64,000 nt of DNA, from the NCBI GenBank assembly GCA_039566865.1, contig CM076947.1:22507501-22571500 (forward strand), given 5' to 3'. Both the position numbers and the translations under genes were made by a program. This document shows positions 1 to 11,600 of the stretch, piece by piece. Under the pieces are notes generated by a model. The model did not search any database and was not told where the DNA came from. It was given only the letters and a program-made list of their open reading frames with translations. Source of the DNA: Aurelia coerulea (taxonomy: Eukaryota; Cnidaria; Scyphozoa; Semaeostomeae; Ulmaridae). Each line of letters begins with the position of its first letter. Position 1 is the first letter of the stretch.

Positions 1-1745
1 CTGGTAAGTAAAATATCTGTCTTGGGAATAATCTGTCCTGGACAGTAAAACACCTGACCTGGAAAGGAAAGTATCTGTCCTGGATAGAATCTGTCCTGGA
101 AAGTAGAAAATCTGTCCTGGTAAGTAAAACATATGTCCTGGACAGAATCTGTCCTGGACAGTAAAACATATGTCCTGGTAAGTAAAACATATGTCCTGGA
201 CAGAATCTGTCCTGGACAGATATTTTCCTTACCAGGACAGATTATTTACTGTCCAGGACAGATTCTGTCCAGGACATATGTTTTACTTACCAGGACATAT
301 GTTTTACTTTCCAGGACAGATTCTGTCCAGGACATATGTTTTACTTACCAGGACAGATTTTCTACTGTCCAGGACAGATTCTCTCCAGGACAGATATTTT
401 CCTTACCAGGACAGATTATTTACTCTCCAGGACAGATTCTGTCCAGGACATATGTTTTACTTACCAGGACAGATTGTCTACAGTCCAGGGCAGATTCTAT
501 CCAGGACAGATATTTTCCTTTCCAGGTCGTGTGTTTTACTGTCCAGGACAGATTCTGTCCAGGACAGATTTTTTACTGCCCAGGGCAGATTCTTTCCAGG
601 ACGGATATTTTCCTATCCAGGTCAGGTGTTTTACTGTCCAGGACAGACTATTTCCAGGACAGATATTTTACTTACCAGGACAGATTTTCTACTATCCAGG
701 ACAGATTCTGTCCAGGACAGATATTTTACTTACCAGGACAGATTGTCTACTGTCCAGGACAGATTCTATCCAGGACAGAAATTTTCCTTTCCAGGACAGG
801 TGTTTTACTGTCTAGGACAGATTATTTCCAGGACAGATATTTTACTTACCAGGACCGTTTTTCTACTTTCCAGGACAGATTCTATCCAGGACAGATATTT
901 TCCATTCCAGGTCATGTGTTTTACTGTCCAGGACAGATTGTTTCCAGGACAGATATTTTACTTATCAAGACAGATTTTCTACTGTCCAGGACAGATTCTA
1001 TCCAGGACAGAACTTTTCCTTTCCAGATCAGGTGTTTTACTGTCCAATTTCCAGGACAGATATTTTACTTACCAGGACAGATTTTCTACTGTCCAGGACA
1101 GATATTTTCTTTTCCTGGTCATGTGTTTTACTGTCCAGGACAGATTCTGTCCAGGACATATGTTTTACTTACCAGGACAGATTTCTCACTGCCCAGGACA
1201 GATTCTGTCCAGGACAGATATTTTCCTATCCAGGTCAGGTGTTTTACTGTTCAGGACTGATTATTTCCAGGACAGATATTTTGCTTACCAGGACAGATTT
1301 TCTACTGTCCAGGACAGATTCTATCCAGGACAGATATTTTCCTTTCCAGGTCATGTGTTTTACTGTCCAGGCCAGATTCTGTTCAGGACATATGTTTTAC
1401 TTACCAGGACAGATTTTTCACTGCCCAGGACAGATTCTGTCCAGGACAGTATATTTTCCTTTCCAGGTCAGGTGTTTTACCGTCCAGGACAGAATAGCTG
1501 TCCTGGACAGATTTTCTACTGTCCTGGACAGAATCTGTCCTGGGCAGTAAAATATCTGTCCTGGACAGAACCTGTCCTGGACGGTAAAACACCTGACCTG
1601 GATAGGAAAATATCTGTCCTGGACAGAACCTGTCACCTAAAACACATGACCTGGATAGAAAATACTGTCCGGGAAAGGAAAATATCTTTCCTGGACAGAA
1701 TCTATCCTAAGGAAAATATCTGTCCCGGACAGAATCTGTCCTGTG
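1..1745. repeat. Modular tandem array with CCAGGACAG core, two polarity switches
   Basis: The stretch is built from variants of two modules: about 21 bp (CCAGGACAGATATTTTCCTTA type) and 16 bp (CCAGGACAGATTCTGT). Bases 1 to about 219 carry the module in reverse orientation (CTGTCCTGG), about 220 to 1497 in forward orientation, and about 1498 to 1745 in reverse again. Sequence at each switch is palindromic. Long open frames exist in several frames but only encode the repeat. It lies upstream of the first recognised exon, so it is probably intronic. The left edge is outside the window. Confidence 0.95.
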
Positions 1746-2435
1746 AAGTTTTACAAATGCATATCAAAATAATAAGTTTTTTATCACAATCATTGAGATT
1801 GTGTCTGAGTAGTTGATCGATAGTGCCTGATTTTCTAATAAGAAACTTTACCCTGATTTGAATTTTACCTCATTTTATAAGAAATGTGTCAGACCTGAAA
1901 TTGAAAAGGTTGTTTCTTATATGCGGGACGCTGCTGTATAATCAGAAAATTATTGGTATGCACAATCGAAAAACATAAGACCTCAGCTAATTTCTGAAAG
2001 AATAACCCCTCCCCTCCCCCTCCTTCTTAAGTCATCAAAATTTTATAACCGTTGCAAGTTTCACAATACATTCACCAAGTTTTTTTTTCATGATACCTAC
2101 TACCTACTAGTTCGCGGCATTTTGTAAATGAAAGGACAGTTATAGTTATATGCCAAAAAGCATTTTTGGTCTGCATAAGTTGGCAGAGTACTTTATTCAT
2201 TGAAGAGAGAAATCAACAAGCACCTCATCAGTCATGCTACAGGCCGGTTTCGTCCAATTCAGGGCTTATCAGTGCAGCTAGACAGTATAAGGCCTATCAC
2301 CTGGCACGCTCTTGATGCGTTTTGCAATTCTTCTGCCAAACTTGTGGCTGAAGTTTTTGGAGTTCAGCATTATTAAAATTTGTTTCACCAAAGGCTTTTC
2401 TCATTGCATCTTAATATTTTTTCCATGTTTTGTAG
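1746..2435. other. Intron tail upstream of first exon; nothing recognised
   Basis: AT-rich sequence between the satellite array and exon 1. It holds a short pyrimidine run near 2008-2032 and the acceptor TTTTGTAG at its end. I see no gene or clear repeat. Confidence 0.6.
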
Positions 2436-2638
2436 GTTTGTGATGAATTCAGGAATATATCTCGACGACTCTATGACAAACCAAATTGCATTGAGGAGCT
2501 TTCAGAGCAAAGGGATTACATGAAAACAGTGCCAGGTCTCGTCAATGAGAAACAAGATCTCATACACAAAGCAATGGTTGATTATGAGCTGATAGAAGAA
2601 TTCTATTACAGCATAAGTCAGGATGACTTCAATGCAAA
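2436..2638 (+). CDS. DNAH1: Exon 1 of window: dynein tail/linker border
   Basis: Acceptor TTTTGTAG, donor GTAAGT. The exon starts on a codon boundary and ends two bases into a codon. It encodes a start [12 protein letters not shown] and RDYMKTVP, the conserved lead-in to the linker. It is preceded by intron, so it is not the first exon of the gene. Confidence 0.92.
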
Positions 2639-5600
2639 GTAAGTGCAAAATAAATCCTTGCAGCAAGTGGTTAATAAATGAATAAAATAGATGAATAAAT
2701 AAATTAACATCGAAGCTAGATCTCCATTTCCGAGCAGTTACCTTACAATTGAGTATCACAAGCTATGTGTCAGCCAACCATTATTTTTTTTCTATTTCAT
2801 CCCTGGGTATCAGAAATTTGTACAGGGTTTCATTGATATATTTAGAACTTCGGCCTTACTTGTAACTAAGCAAGTCTTTTTCATCGTGGATTTTTAAGAA
2901 ATATTTGGACAATCCCATAAGTGTTCAATAGGGGACCCACATCTGATTTGATTGATTTGATTTAGATTTTATCTTTTTTACCCATGGTAGCCCCTCAATA
3001 AGAATAATTGATTTACAGGGGGCCATGCTAAAAACTTGCAATAACTACTAATTTACAATAAAAACGAAATTTTCAATAAAACCTAAACTAATTACAATTT
3101 GTCATAAATAAACGAAAGAAAAATGAAAAGAATTGGTGAATGAATTCATGTTTGCACCTTCTTTTTGAAATCTCCTGCAAAAAGAATCAGTGTACTGTCA
3201 ATGCATCTTCTGTTTGCTTTTGCTTTAGTTTCATCTGTGCGACTCTTCATATCTTGAATATCTGTTTTGTCTCAACCAACTTTGAGGTTTCGACGTCATC
3301 CAATAGCTCAATTGTGAACCAGAAAAGCTACAGATATTTGTTTACCGCCATGCAGTAAAATCCCGCCTATAAGAACCACCCACTTATAAAAACCTAAGGC
3401 CTAACATTTTCTAATTTCACCCCATTACAGAAGAACCTGTTTATCCTGAAATTCAAGGAAGGTTCTTGTCTTGAAAAATGCCAAATGTAAACTACTGGTT
3501 GGTAATATGTGATAAAATGTTTTTGGAAATTTAGCCAAATACTTAAGTAGATACAAAGCATATTTAAAAAGTTCCTTGCATGAATGGATTTGATACAGAT
3601 AAGGCTAGGTAGATAAGGTTGTTCTTTATAAAATTGTGTCCTGATAGTGACGATAGTGAGTACGTAAAAACCTTGTTTTCTTATATTTGGCCTAAATTCC
3701 CGAAGAACCTTGCATTCTGTTTTCAAGAATAGTATCATATGCATAAGAACCTAAACAGGGTGATTTCAAAATTTAAGGTTCTTATATGAAGGTTTTTACT
3801 GTATTATAAACCTTCATGAACTATTTTTCTCGAATGTAGTACCGTTTTCCCCCTATCAACTTAGGATTCACAGTACCGTAAAAGCTCTTTTAAGCCCCTG
3901 GGGGGCTCATTTAATTTTGGACACTTTTTAGTCCTTTAACACCACATTTTGCCGTTTAAACATAGAATTATACGAGTTAAATACATGAATTCGACACAAT
4001 TTTATCTCAAACCATATCAAAATTAACTTGCAAACTTATTTAGCTCAATAAATGAAAAATTGACGCTGGGATTTGATGTAAGTGGGGGGGGGGGCTTAAT
4101 AGAGAGTGGGGATTAATAGAGCTTTTGCGGTATCTAATCTTTTCATAGCTTTTTGTGAGTTAATTGAATAAAAAGAAAAGCACAATATTTCTGAATGTAA
4201 TCAAGGTACCAAAGATTGCCAATGAAGTTCCTTCAGTTCCTTTTAGGCCATTAAATCAAACGATGTATCAACTAATCGTGCAATGTTTTTAAAAATTTGA
4301 TTCCTCTGCTCCCTCCCAAAGCTAGACAGCTCACAAAAAGATGTCTGATTTAAGGCTTTCTTTTGGATGTGTAGCTTAGCTTTAGAACGTAGGAGGTAAA
4401 GTTAACATTTGAAACTATTGCTTAGTACAGAAACAATCTTTTGTATGCGTGTCGTACAATGTTGCTATGTAATATAACTATTTAATTTAGAATAATTGTA
4501 CCTTGAACAGAGATGATAAAACACGACGTTTCGAGCTTAGCCCGTTATCAAGTTTTTTTATTGCTTAGTACAGCTGTAAAGTATCTCTTTGAATTGCATT
4601 TTATCCCATATCCATCTTCTCTTCTGGACACACAATCTATTATTATATTCATGTTGCTAAGTTTCGATTGCGATTTCATTCGTTGGTTTCTTATGCCTGC
4701 ATATCATTTTCATTCTAGATGGACATGTGCGAGTTGGCCTCACAAGATTGAAACCTTGCTAGACACAATTGCAGATCACCTTGAAGAAGACGAGGAAAGG
4801 TTCCATAAGAATCTGATGACAGAACAAAATAACTTCCAAGAGAGGCTAGATGGTCTCAACATGGTTGTCGCTGGGTTTTCAGGTCACACCGACATTCTCA
4901 AGTAAGTGCCCTACAGGGTATCCCAAAAAATTGTTCGACGTTTGATTTAATATTGATATTAACGAAATAACGAAATAACGAAATAGTGAACGCGCTCCAT
5001 GGTAAGATAACCATATTGCTGAGATTTTTAATTAATTTCAGACACCAGAAGCTAGCAAATCGGTTAAATATTCAAGGAGTTGGGAGCTTTTTAAGTTCAA
5101 GTTTGTGCGAAAGCTGAAACCAGATGCCCCTAAATTGCATATTTAGTGAAAGTAGAATCTCGTTTATTCAAAGCAAATCAATTTGGAATTGAAAAAGCAC
5201 TTTCGATAAACTAGCTTTCTCTAACATTGAATCAAGGTTGGGGTGCTTGGAGGAATCCTGTTGAGCACAATTTGGAATGGCCCCGTCTCTCGTCGATTAG
5301 GTTCTCATTCCATGTTTTTGGATACTTGCAACGGTTACAAGAATTAAATTACTTTTGAAGTCCTATTTGGTTTGCTCTGGTATCAACGAGAGGTAAAACA
5401 TTAGACAGTCTTCTGTTTCCTCGATTTTGGGACGTCTTTTTGGAAAGCAAGTCAGTTAAAGGCGTCTGGTTTAAGCTTTTGCACAAGTTTGAACTTCAAA
5501 AGCTTGTAAGTCCGTGAATTCTTGGCGGATTCGCAAGATTCTGGTGTCAAAAATTAATTTAAAGTCATAGGAACAGGGTTATCTAACAAGGAGAGCATAG

Positions 5601-8600
5601 GTTCCAAATCTTTAAAAGGCTGGTGTAAAATTGAGTGGCCTATTTCTTTGAACTGAATGACTTCAAAGAAACTTTAGCTAATTCTCCAAAATTCTACCGT
5701 TGGAATTTTCTGAAATCTTCAATATTTTCAGAATTAGAGTGTTTTTCTTCTTTTTCAAGAATTCAAGAAAAATGTTCAAAAAAACTTAAAACCATCGTAA
5801 TTTCTAAACAGTTTGACGTAACATGAAATAATTTCGTAGGAAACCATAGTTCATAAATGCCTACAATATGGTGTCAAGCAAAAGTCTGTCACTCATCTGG
5901 TTTATGGTTTAGAAATTTGATGACGTCACATCCTTAAATGAGTTGAAATGTAAGATACGCTGTAATTTCCAAAAATGTCAAAATTTCTGAAAAGTCCAAC
6001 GGTAGATTTATAGATAAGTATCTAAAGTTTCTTTCAAGCCATTCAATCAGAAGAAATAGGTCATTGAATTTTACACCCACCTTTTTACGCCGAGATAAAG
6101 ATTTGGAACCTATGCTAACAAGGAGCCGATACATTTTATCGTCACTTTTTAATATGTAATCAAACGTTGAGCAATTTTTCTGGGACACCCTGTAGTTTAA
6201 ATCGAAAAGGAAAGGCCACGATACCAACGTCGATTGTTGGACTTGCAGATGCTTGCGAATACAAACATATGAAGAGATTTGTAACTAGAAACACCCCGGT
6301 ACGACGAGAAACAACAGCAGATATGTTTACATTTGAAGAATACATGCATTGCCAATTTTTCGCAGATGTTACAGCCCTGCAGAGTTCCTCCACCGAAAGT
6401 TTCTTTTCTTAACATTATCAAATTTCGAGCATGGAAAGTTTCTTGACAATTTTCCAAGAAGGTTCCTCAAATTCACCTTGTATTTATCGGTGGGGATTTC
6501 CTGTGCCTCCTTGAACATTTCATAGCCAGTTTTATTCAACTTGGCCCCTGTTCATAAACTACTCAACTTGTACCTTCCGATTAATAAAATACAAGAACCA
6601 GGCGTATGCTTGAAGCAAAATGAAAAGCTTCAGGCGAAATAAAAATGTTTCTTGTCAAATTTCTTGAGTTTTTGCTTGGGTAAGCCGGGGGTAATTTGAG
6701 ACAAATACTCAAGTTATTGGGAGCTACTCTCTGAACATGAACAAATCAAAGTATTTGATTATTTGATGAACGCATGTACGTCTCAATTCTAGAAAATAGA
6801 AATATTTCCACTTCATGTCATCATTTTGCCTATTTCTTTACTCTTTAGACAGATGTCCGAAATTACACCAGGTGGGGTAATTTGGGACACTGTTGTTAAT
6901 ATACGTTTATTGTAACAAAATTGGAAAACCTCAAGTTGAATGCACATTTGAATCTAAGACAATGAACCTAACTGGTTGAATATTGTTTGTTAAATACTGG
7001 TACCATGATTTCACAATGATTTTCTAGATAAAATACACGTGTCCCAAATTTCCCTTCTGTCAGACCTCAATTTACCCTGGAGAGTTTCTCATAAAAACTG
7101 GACTTGCTACGAGCAATGAAAACGAAATGCAGGTAGCTATCCAGTGATATAACTGGTGTGAAATATTGCGTCTTCCACCCCACCTGTACTCCATTGTTTG
7201 CAACCGTAGTTTATATAAACGAGGGATAAGCATTATTGACTATTTTCTAAAAGTTAACATGGCCGGTTAGCTCAGTCGGTAGAGCGTGGTGCTAATAACG
7301 CTAAGGTCGTGGGTTCGAGACCCACACTGGCCAGTTATTTTTGTACCAACCAATTCGACACTTTTTATTGCATGTTCGATTCATCATCAGTTAGTCGAAA
7401 ACAAACGTTCTTTACGGCGACGATACTTTTTCATTCGACCAAAGAAACATCATTTACTATGATTTTTGTGTACGGCTCTAGGATAGTTTCATCATTTGGG
7501 GAAATTCTCATGAAATCAGTCAGATATGACATTTTTCATACACATAGATAGGCCTAGGGGTTGACTTGTTTTTCGGTTTTTTTTATCTTTTTCTTTGTTT
7601 TACCATTTACCATTGTTTTACCAATCGAAGATTAAAACTTTTTTTTTGAGTGCAATAATTATGATGTAGTTCTAGTTTGTAGTTTCTGCTATCTGCTACT
7701 ATTACAGATACATGTTTTTTTTACGAAAACTGCTTTTTTGTAAGAACCTCAACTCCACCCCCTCAGCTCAACTCTCAGATTGGCAAAAAAATAAGAAACT
7801 CAAGTGCTGGGAAAATGCATATTATTTAATATTAATGCTACCCAAGAATAAGGGTTCGAGGACATATTTGTCATTTTTTCAATCAAGATTATGTTTGAAT
7901 ACAGTTTCTTAATTTTCGATCTTGCTACTAGAGTTTCTTAAATTTTTGTTAATTCTGGTACCTCCTAGTACTAGCCTGTGTTCCAGAGGCTGCCTGGTAC
8001 TGGCCTTTTATAAAATAGTTCTTATGCAGAAAAGGTTTGTTTTTACATTTTTTTCTCCTTTTTCAGAGCTCACGAAACTGCCAATGAAGTCCGCAGGATC
8101 ACGAAGCAATTAAAAGACTGCCAACAGTTATCACAACTGTACAACAGCAGAGAAAGATTATTTGGAATGCCTGTCACAAATGTAATTATTCTTGAATTTT
8201 GTTTACGCATTTTAAATCTTATCGATTTTTTTTAGGAATACACGTATTTTTTTTAATAAGGAACTAAGAATTTGGGCCAGTACTGAAAGTTTCTTGAAAT
8301 TATCAGTTTTTAAGTACTCAGAGTTTCTTGCCAGTTTCTTAGAGGCTTCATAACAATCTCATTACTAATAATCTTCATAATAATCTCATGCTCATTACCT
8401 GTGCCCTCGTAAACATTTCAAAACAAAGTTTTTTGAAGTCTTTCCAATGTTTAAACATTACTCAAGTACCTTACGAGTAATATGCTACAAGAAACAAGTG
8501 AAAGTAAAGTAAACATATTTCAAGGATTTCCTTTATCAAAATAAATAGTTGCTTAACTTATATTTTCCCAGTGCTGGAGTTTCTTAATTTTTTGGCGATC

Positions 8601-11600
8601 TGAGAGTTGAGTTTCTTATGGGCAGTTCCTTATAACAAATATACGTGGGGATATCTAAGTTCAAGATACTCTATTTCATTGAAATACAAATTAGATACAA
8701 ATTGGTTATTTTCTTTGACAAGGGCTTCACAATTTAAATCTGCAGGTCACTGGATCTTAAGTGCACTGAAAAGACTTCTATTCAGGCTATGGGAATACTA
8801 CATGTATTTCTATGAGGAACTCTTCATGTAAGAAACAGACTTTCTCAGATCACTTGGTGATCTCTCCAGAAAAATTTAAGAAATTTCAGTACTGAACATT
8901 GATACTTGAGTGATTTTTCATTCTGGGACCGTGGCACAAAGAAATTTATGGTTGATGATTTTTCTTGTTAACTGACCGTTATTCAGAATTAGCGACGCTC
9001 TTTGAATTTCTCTTTGTAATTTTACCGTAGTACGAGAAACTGCAAAAGCTTGCGAAAGATTTTGAGCCATTCAAAAACCTTTGGTTAACAACATCTGATT
9101 GGCTGAAATGGTATGATAGTTGGATGAATGATCCAATCAATGCGATAGATGCGGAACAAGTTGAGAAGAATGTCAATGAATCTTTCAAAACCATGCACAA
9201 GTGTGTCAGGTGAGTGAGTGAAGCAGGGTCCAGAAAAGTTGTATGCCTTCCTCGGGGCATGGGCATTAAATCTTTGAGAGTAATTTGAAATTAAACGTGT
9301 AAAGATGCTATTTACCTAAAAATTACCTAAAGGAAAATTACGTAAAGTTTCCTTTGAGCAATTCCTTTCAATGATAGGGCAATAACATTTTACATGTTTG
9401 ATGTCTACCTGAGGAAGAAAACAAATTCTACCTGAGGAAGAAAAACAAATTCTACCTGGGGAAGAAAAACAAATTCTACCTGAGGAAGAAAAACAAATTA
9501 TACCTGAGGAAGAAAACAACTTCTACCTGAGGAAGAAAAACAAATTCTACCTGAGGAAGAAAAACAAATTCTACCTGGGGAAGAAAAACAAATTCTACCT
9601 GAGGAAGAAAAACAAATTCTACCTGGGGAAGAAAACAAATTCTACCTGGGGAAGAAAACAAATTCTACCTGGGGAAGAAAAACAAATTCTACCTGAGGAA
9701 GAAAACAAATTCTACCTGGGGAAGAAAAACAAATTCTACCTGAGGAAGAAAACAAATTCTACCTGAGGAAGAAAAACAAATTCTACCTGAGGAAGAAAAA
9801 CAAATTCTACCTGGGGAAGAAAAACAAATTCTACCTGAGGAAGAAAGACAAATTCTACCTGGGGAAGAAAAACAAATTCTACCTGGGGAAGAAAACAAAT
9901 TCTACCTGAGGAAGAAAAACAAATTCTACCTGAGGAAGAAAACAAATTCTACCTGGGGAAGAAAAACAAATTCTACCTGAGGAAGAAAACAAATTCTACC
10001 TGAGGAAGAAAAACAAATTCTACCTGAGGAAGAAAAGCAAATTCTACCTGGGGAAGAAAACAGATTCTACCTGAGGAAGAAAAACAAATTCTACCTGGGG
10101 AAGAAAACAAATTCTACCTGAGGAAGAAAAACAAATTCTACCTGAGGAAGAAAACAAATTCTACCTGAGGAAGAAAAGCAAAACAAATTCTACCTGAGGA
10201 AGAAAAACAAATTCTACCTCAGGAAGAAAAACAAATTCTTCCTGGAGAAGAAAACAAATTCTACCTGAGGAAGAAAACAAATTCTACCTGAGGAAGAAAA
10301 ACAAATTCTACCTGAGGAAGAAAAGCAAATTCTACCTGGGGAAGAAAACAGATTCTACCTGAGGAAGAAAAACAAATTCTACCTGGGGAAGAAAACAAAT
10401 TCTACCTGAGGAAGAAAAACAAATTCTACCTGAGGAAGAAAACAAATTCTACCTGAGGAAGAAAAGCAAATTCTACCTGGGGAAGAAAACAGATTCTACC
10501 TGAGGAAGAAAAACAAATTCTACCTGAGGAAGAAAAACAAATTCTACCTGGGGAAGAAAAACAAATTCTACCTGGGGAAGAAAAACAAATTCTACCTGAG
10601 GAAGAAAAACAAATTCTACCTGAGGAAGAAAAACAAATTCTACCTGAGGAAGAAAACAAATTCTACCTGAGGAAGAAAAACAAATTCTACCTGAGGAAGA
10701 AAAACAAATTCTACCTGAGGAAGAAAAACAGATTCTACCTGAGGAAGAAAAGCAAATTCTACCTGGGGAAGAAAACAGATTCTACCTGAGGAAGAAAAAC
10801 AAATTCTACCTGGGGAAGAAAAACAAATTCTACCTGAGGAAGAAAAACAAATTATACCTGAGGAAGAAAACAAATTCTACCTGAGGAAGAAAAACAAATT
10901 CTACCTGAGGAAGAAAAGCAAATTCTACCTGGGGAAGAAAACAGATTCTACCTGAGGAAGAAAAACCAATTCTACCTGGGGAAGAAAACAAATTCTACCT
11001 GAGGAAGAAAAACAAATTCTACCTGGAGAAGAAAACAAATTCTACCTGAGGAAGAAAACAAATTCTACCTGAGGAAGAAAACAAATTCTACCTGAGGAAG
11101 AAAAACAAATTCTACCTGAGGAAGAAAAACAAATTCTACCTGAGGAAGAAAAGCAAATTCTACCTGGGGAAGAAACAGATTCTACCTGAGGAAGAAAAAC
11201 CAATTCTACCTGGGGAAGAAAACAAATTCTACCTGAGGAAGAAAAACAAATTCTACCTGGGGAAGAAAAACAAATTCTACCTGAGGAAGAAAAACAAATT
11301 ATACCTGAGGAAGAAAAACAGATTCTACCTGAGGAAGAAAAACAAATTCTACCTGGGGAAGAAAACAAATTCTACCTGGGGAAGAAAAACAAATTCTACC
11401 TGGGGAAGAAAGACAAATTCTACCTGGGGAAGAAAACAAATTCTACCTGAGGAAGAAAAACAAATTCTACCTGGGGAAGAAAAAAAATTCTACCTGAGGA
11501 AGAAAAACAAATTCTACCTGAGGAAGAAAGACAAATTATACCTGAGGAAGAAAAACAAATTATACCTGAGGAAGAAAAGCAGATTCTACCTGAGGAAGAA

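Noticed and set aside
220..1497. Steroid-receptor response elements in GGACAGATTCTGTCC
   Set aside because: Aligned as AGGACA and TGTCCT half-sites the spacing is 5, not the usual 3, and many identical copies follow from repeat growth.
133..1816. Long open frames of 375 and 541 codons in the first array
   Set aside because: They only translate the tandem repeat, shift frame with each 16-bp module, and overlap in several frames. No protein family or gene structure supports them.
4513..4718. Open frame leading into exon 2 with its own ATG
   Set aside because: The upstream part is not dynein-like; exon 1 joins in frame at 4719 after ATTCTAG.
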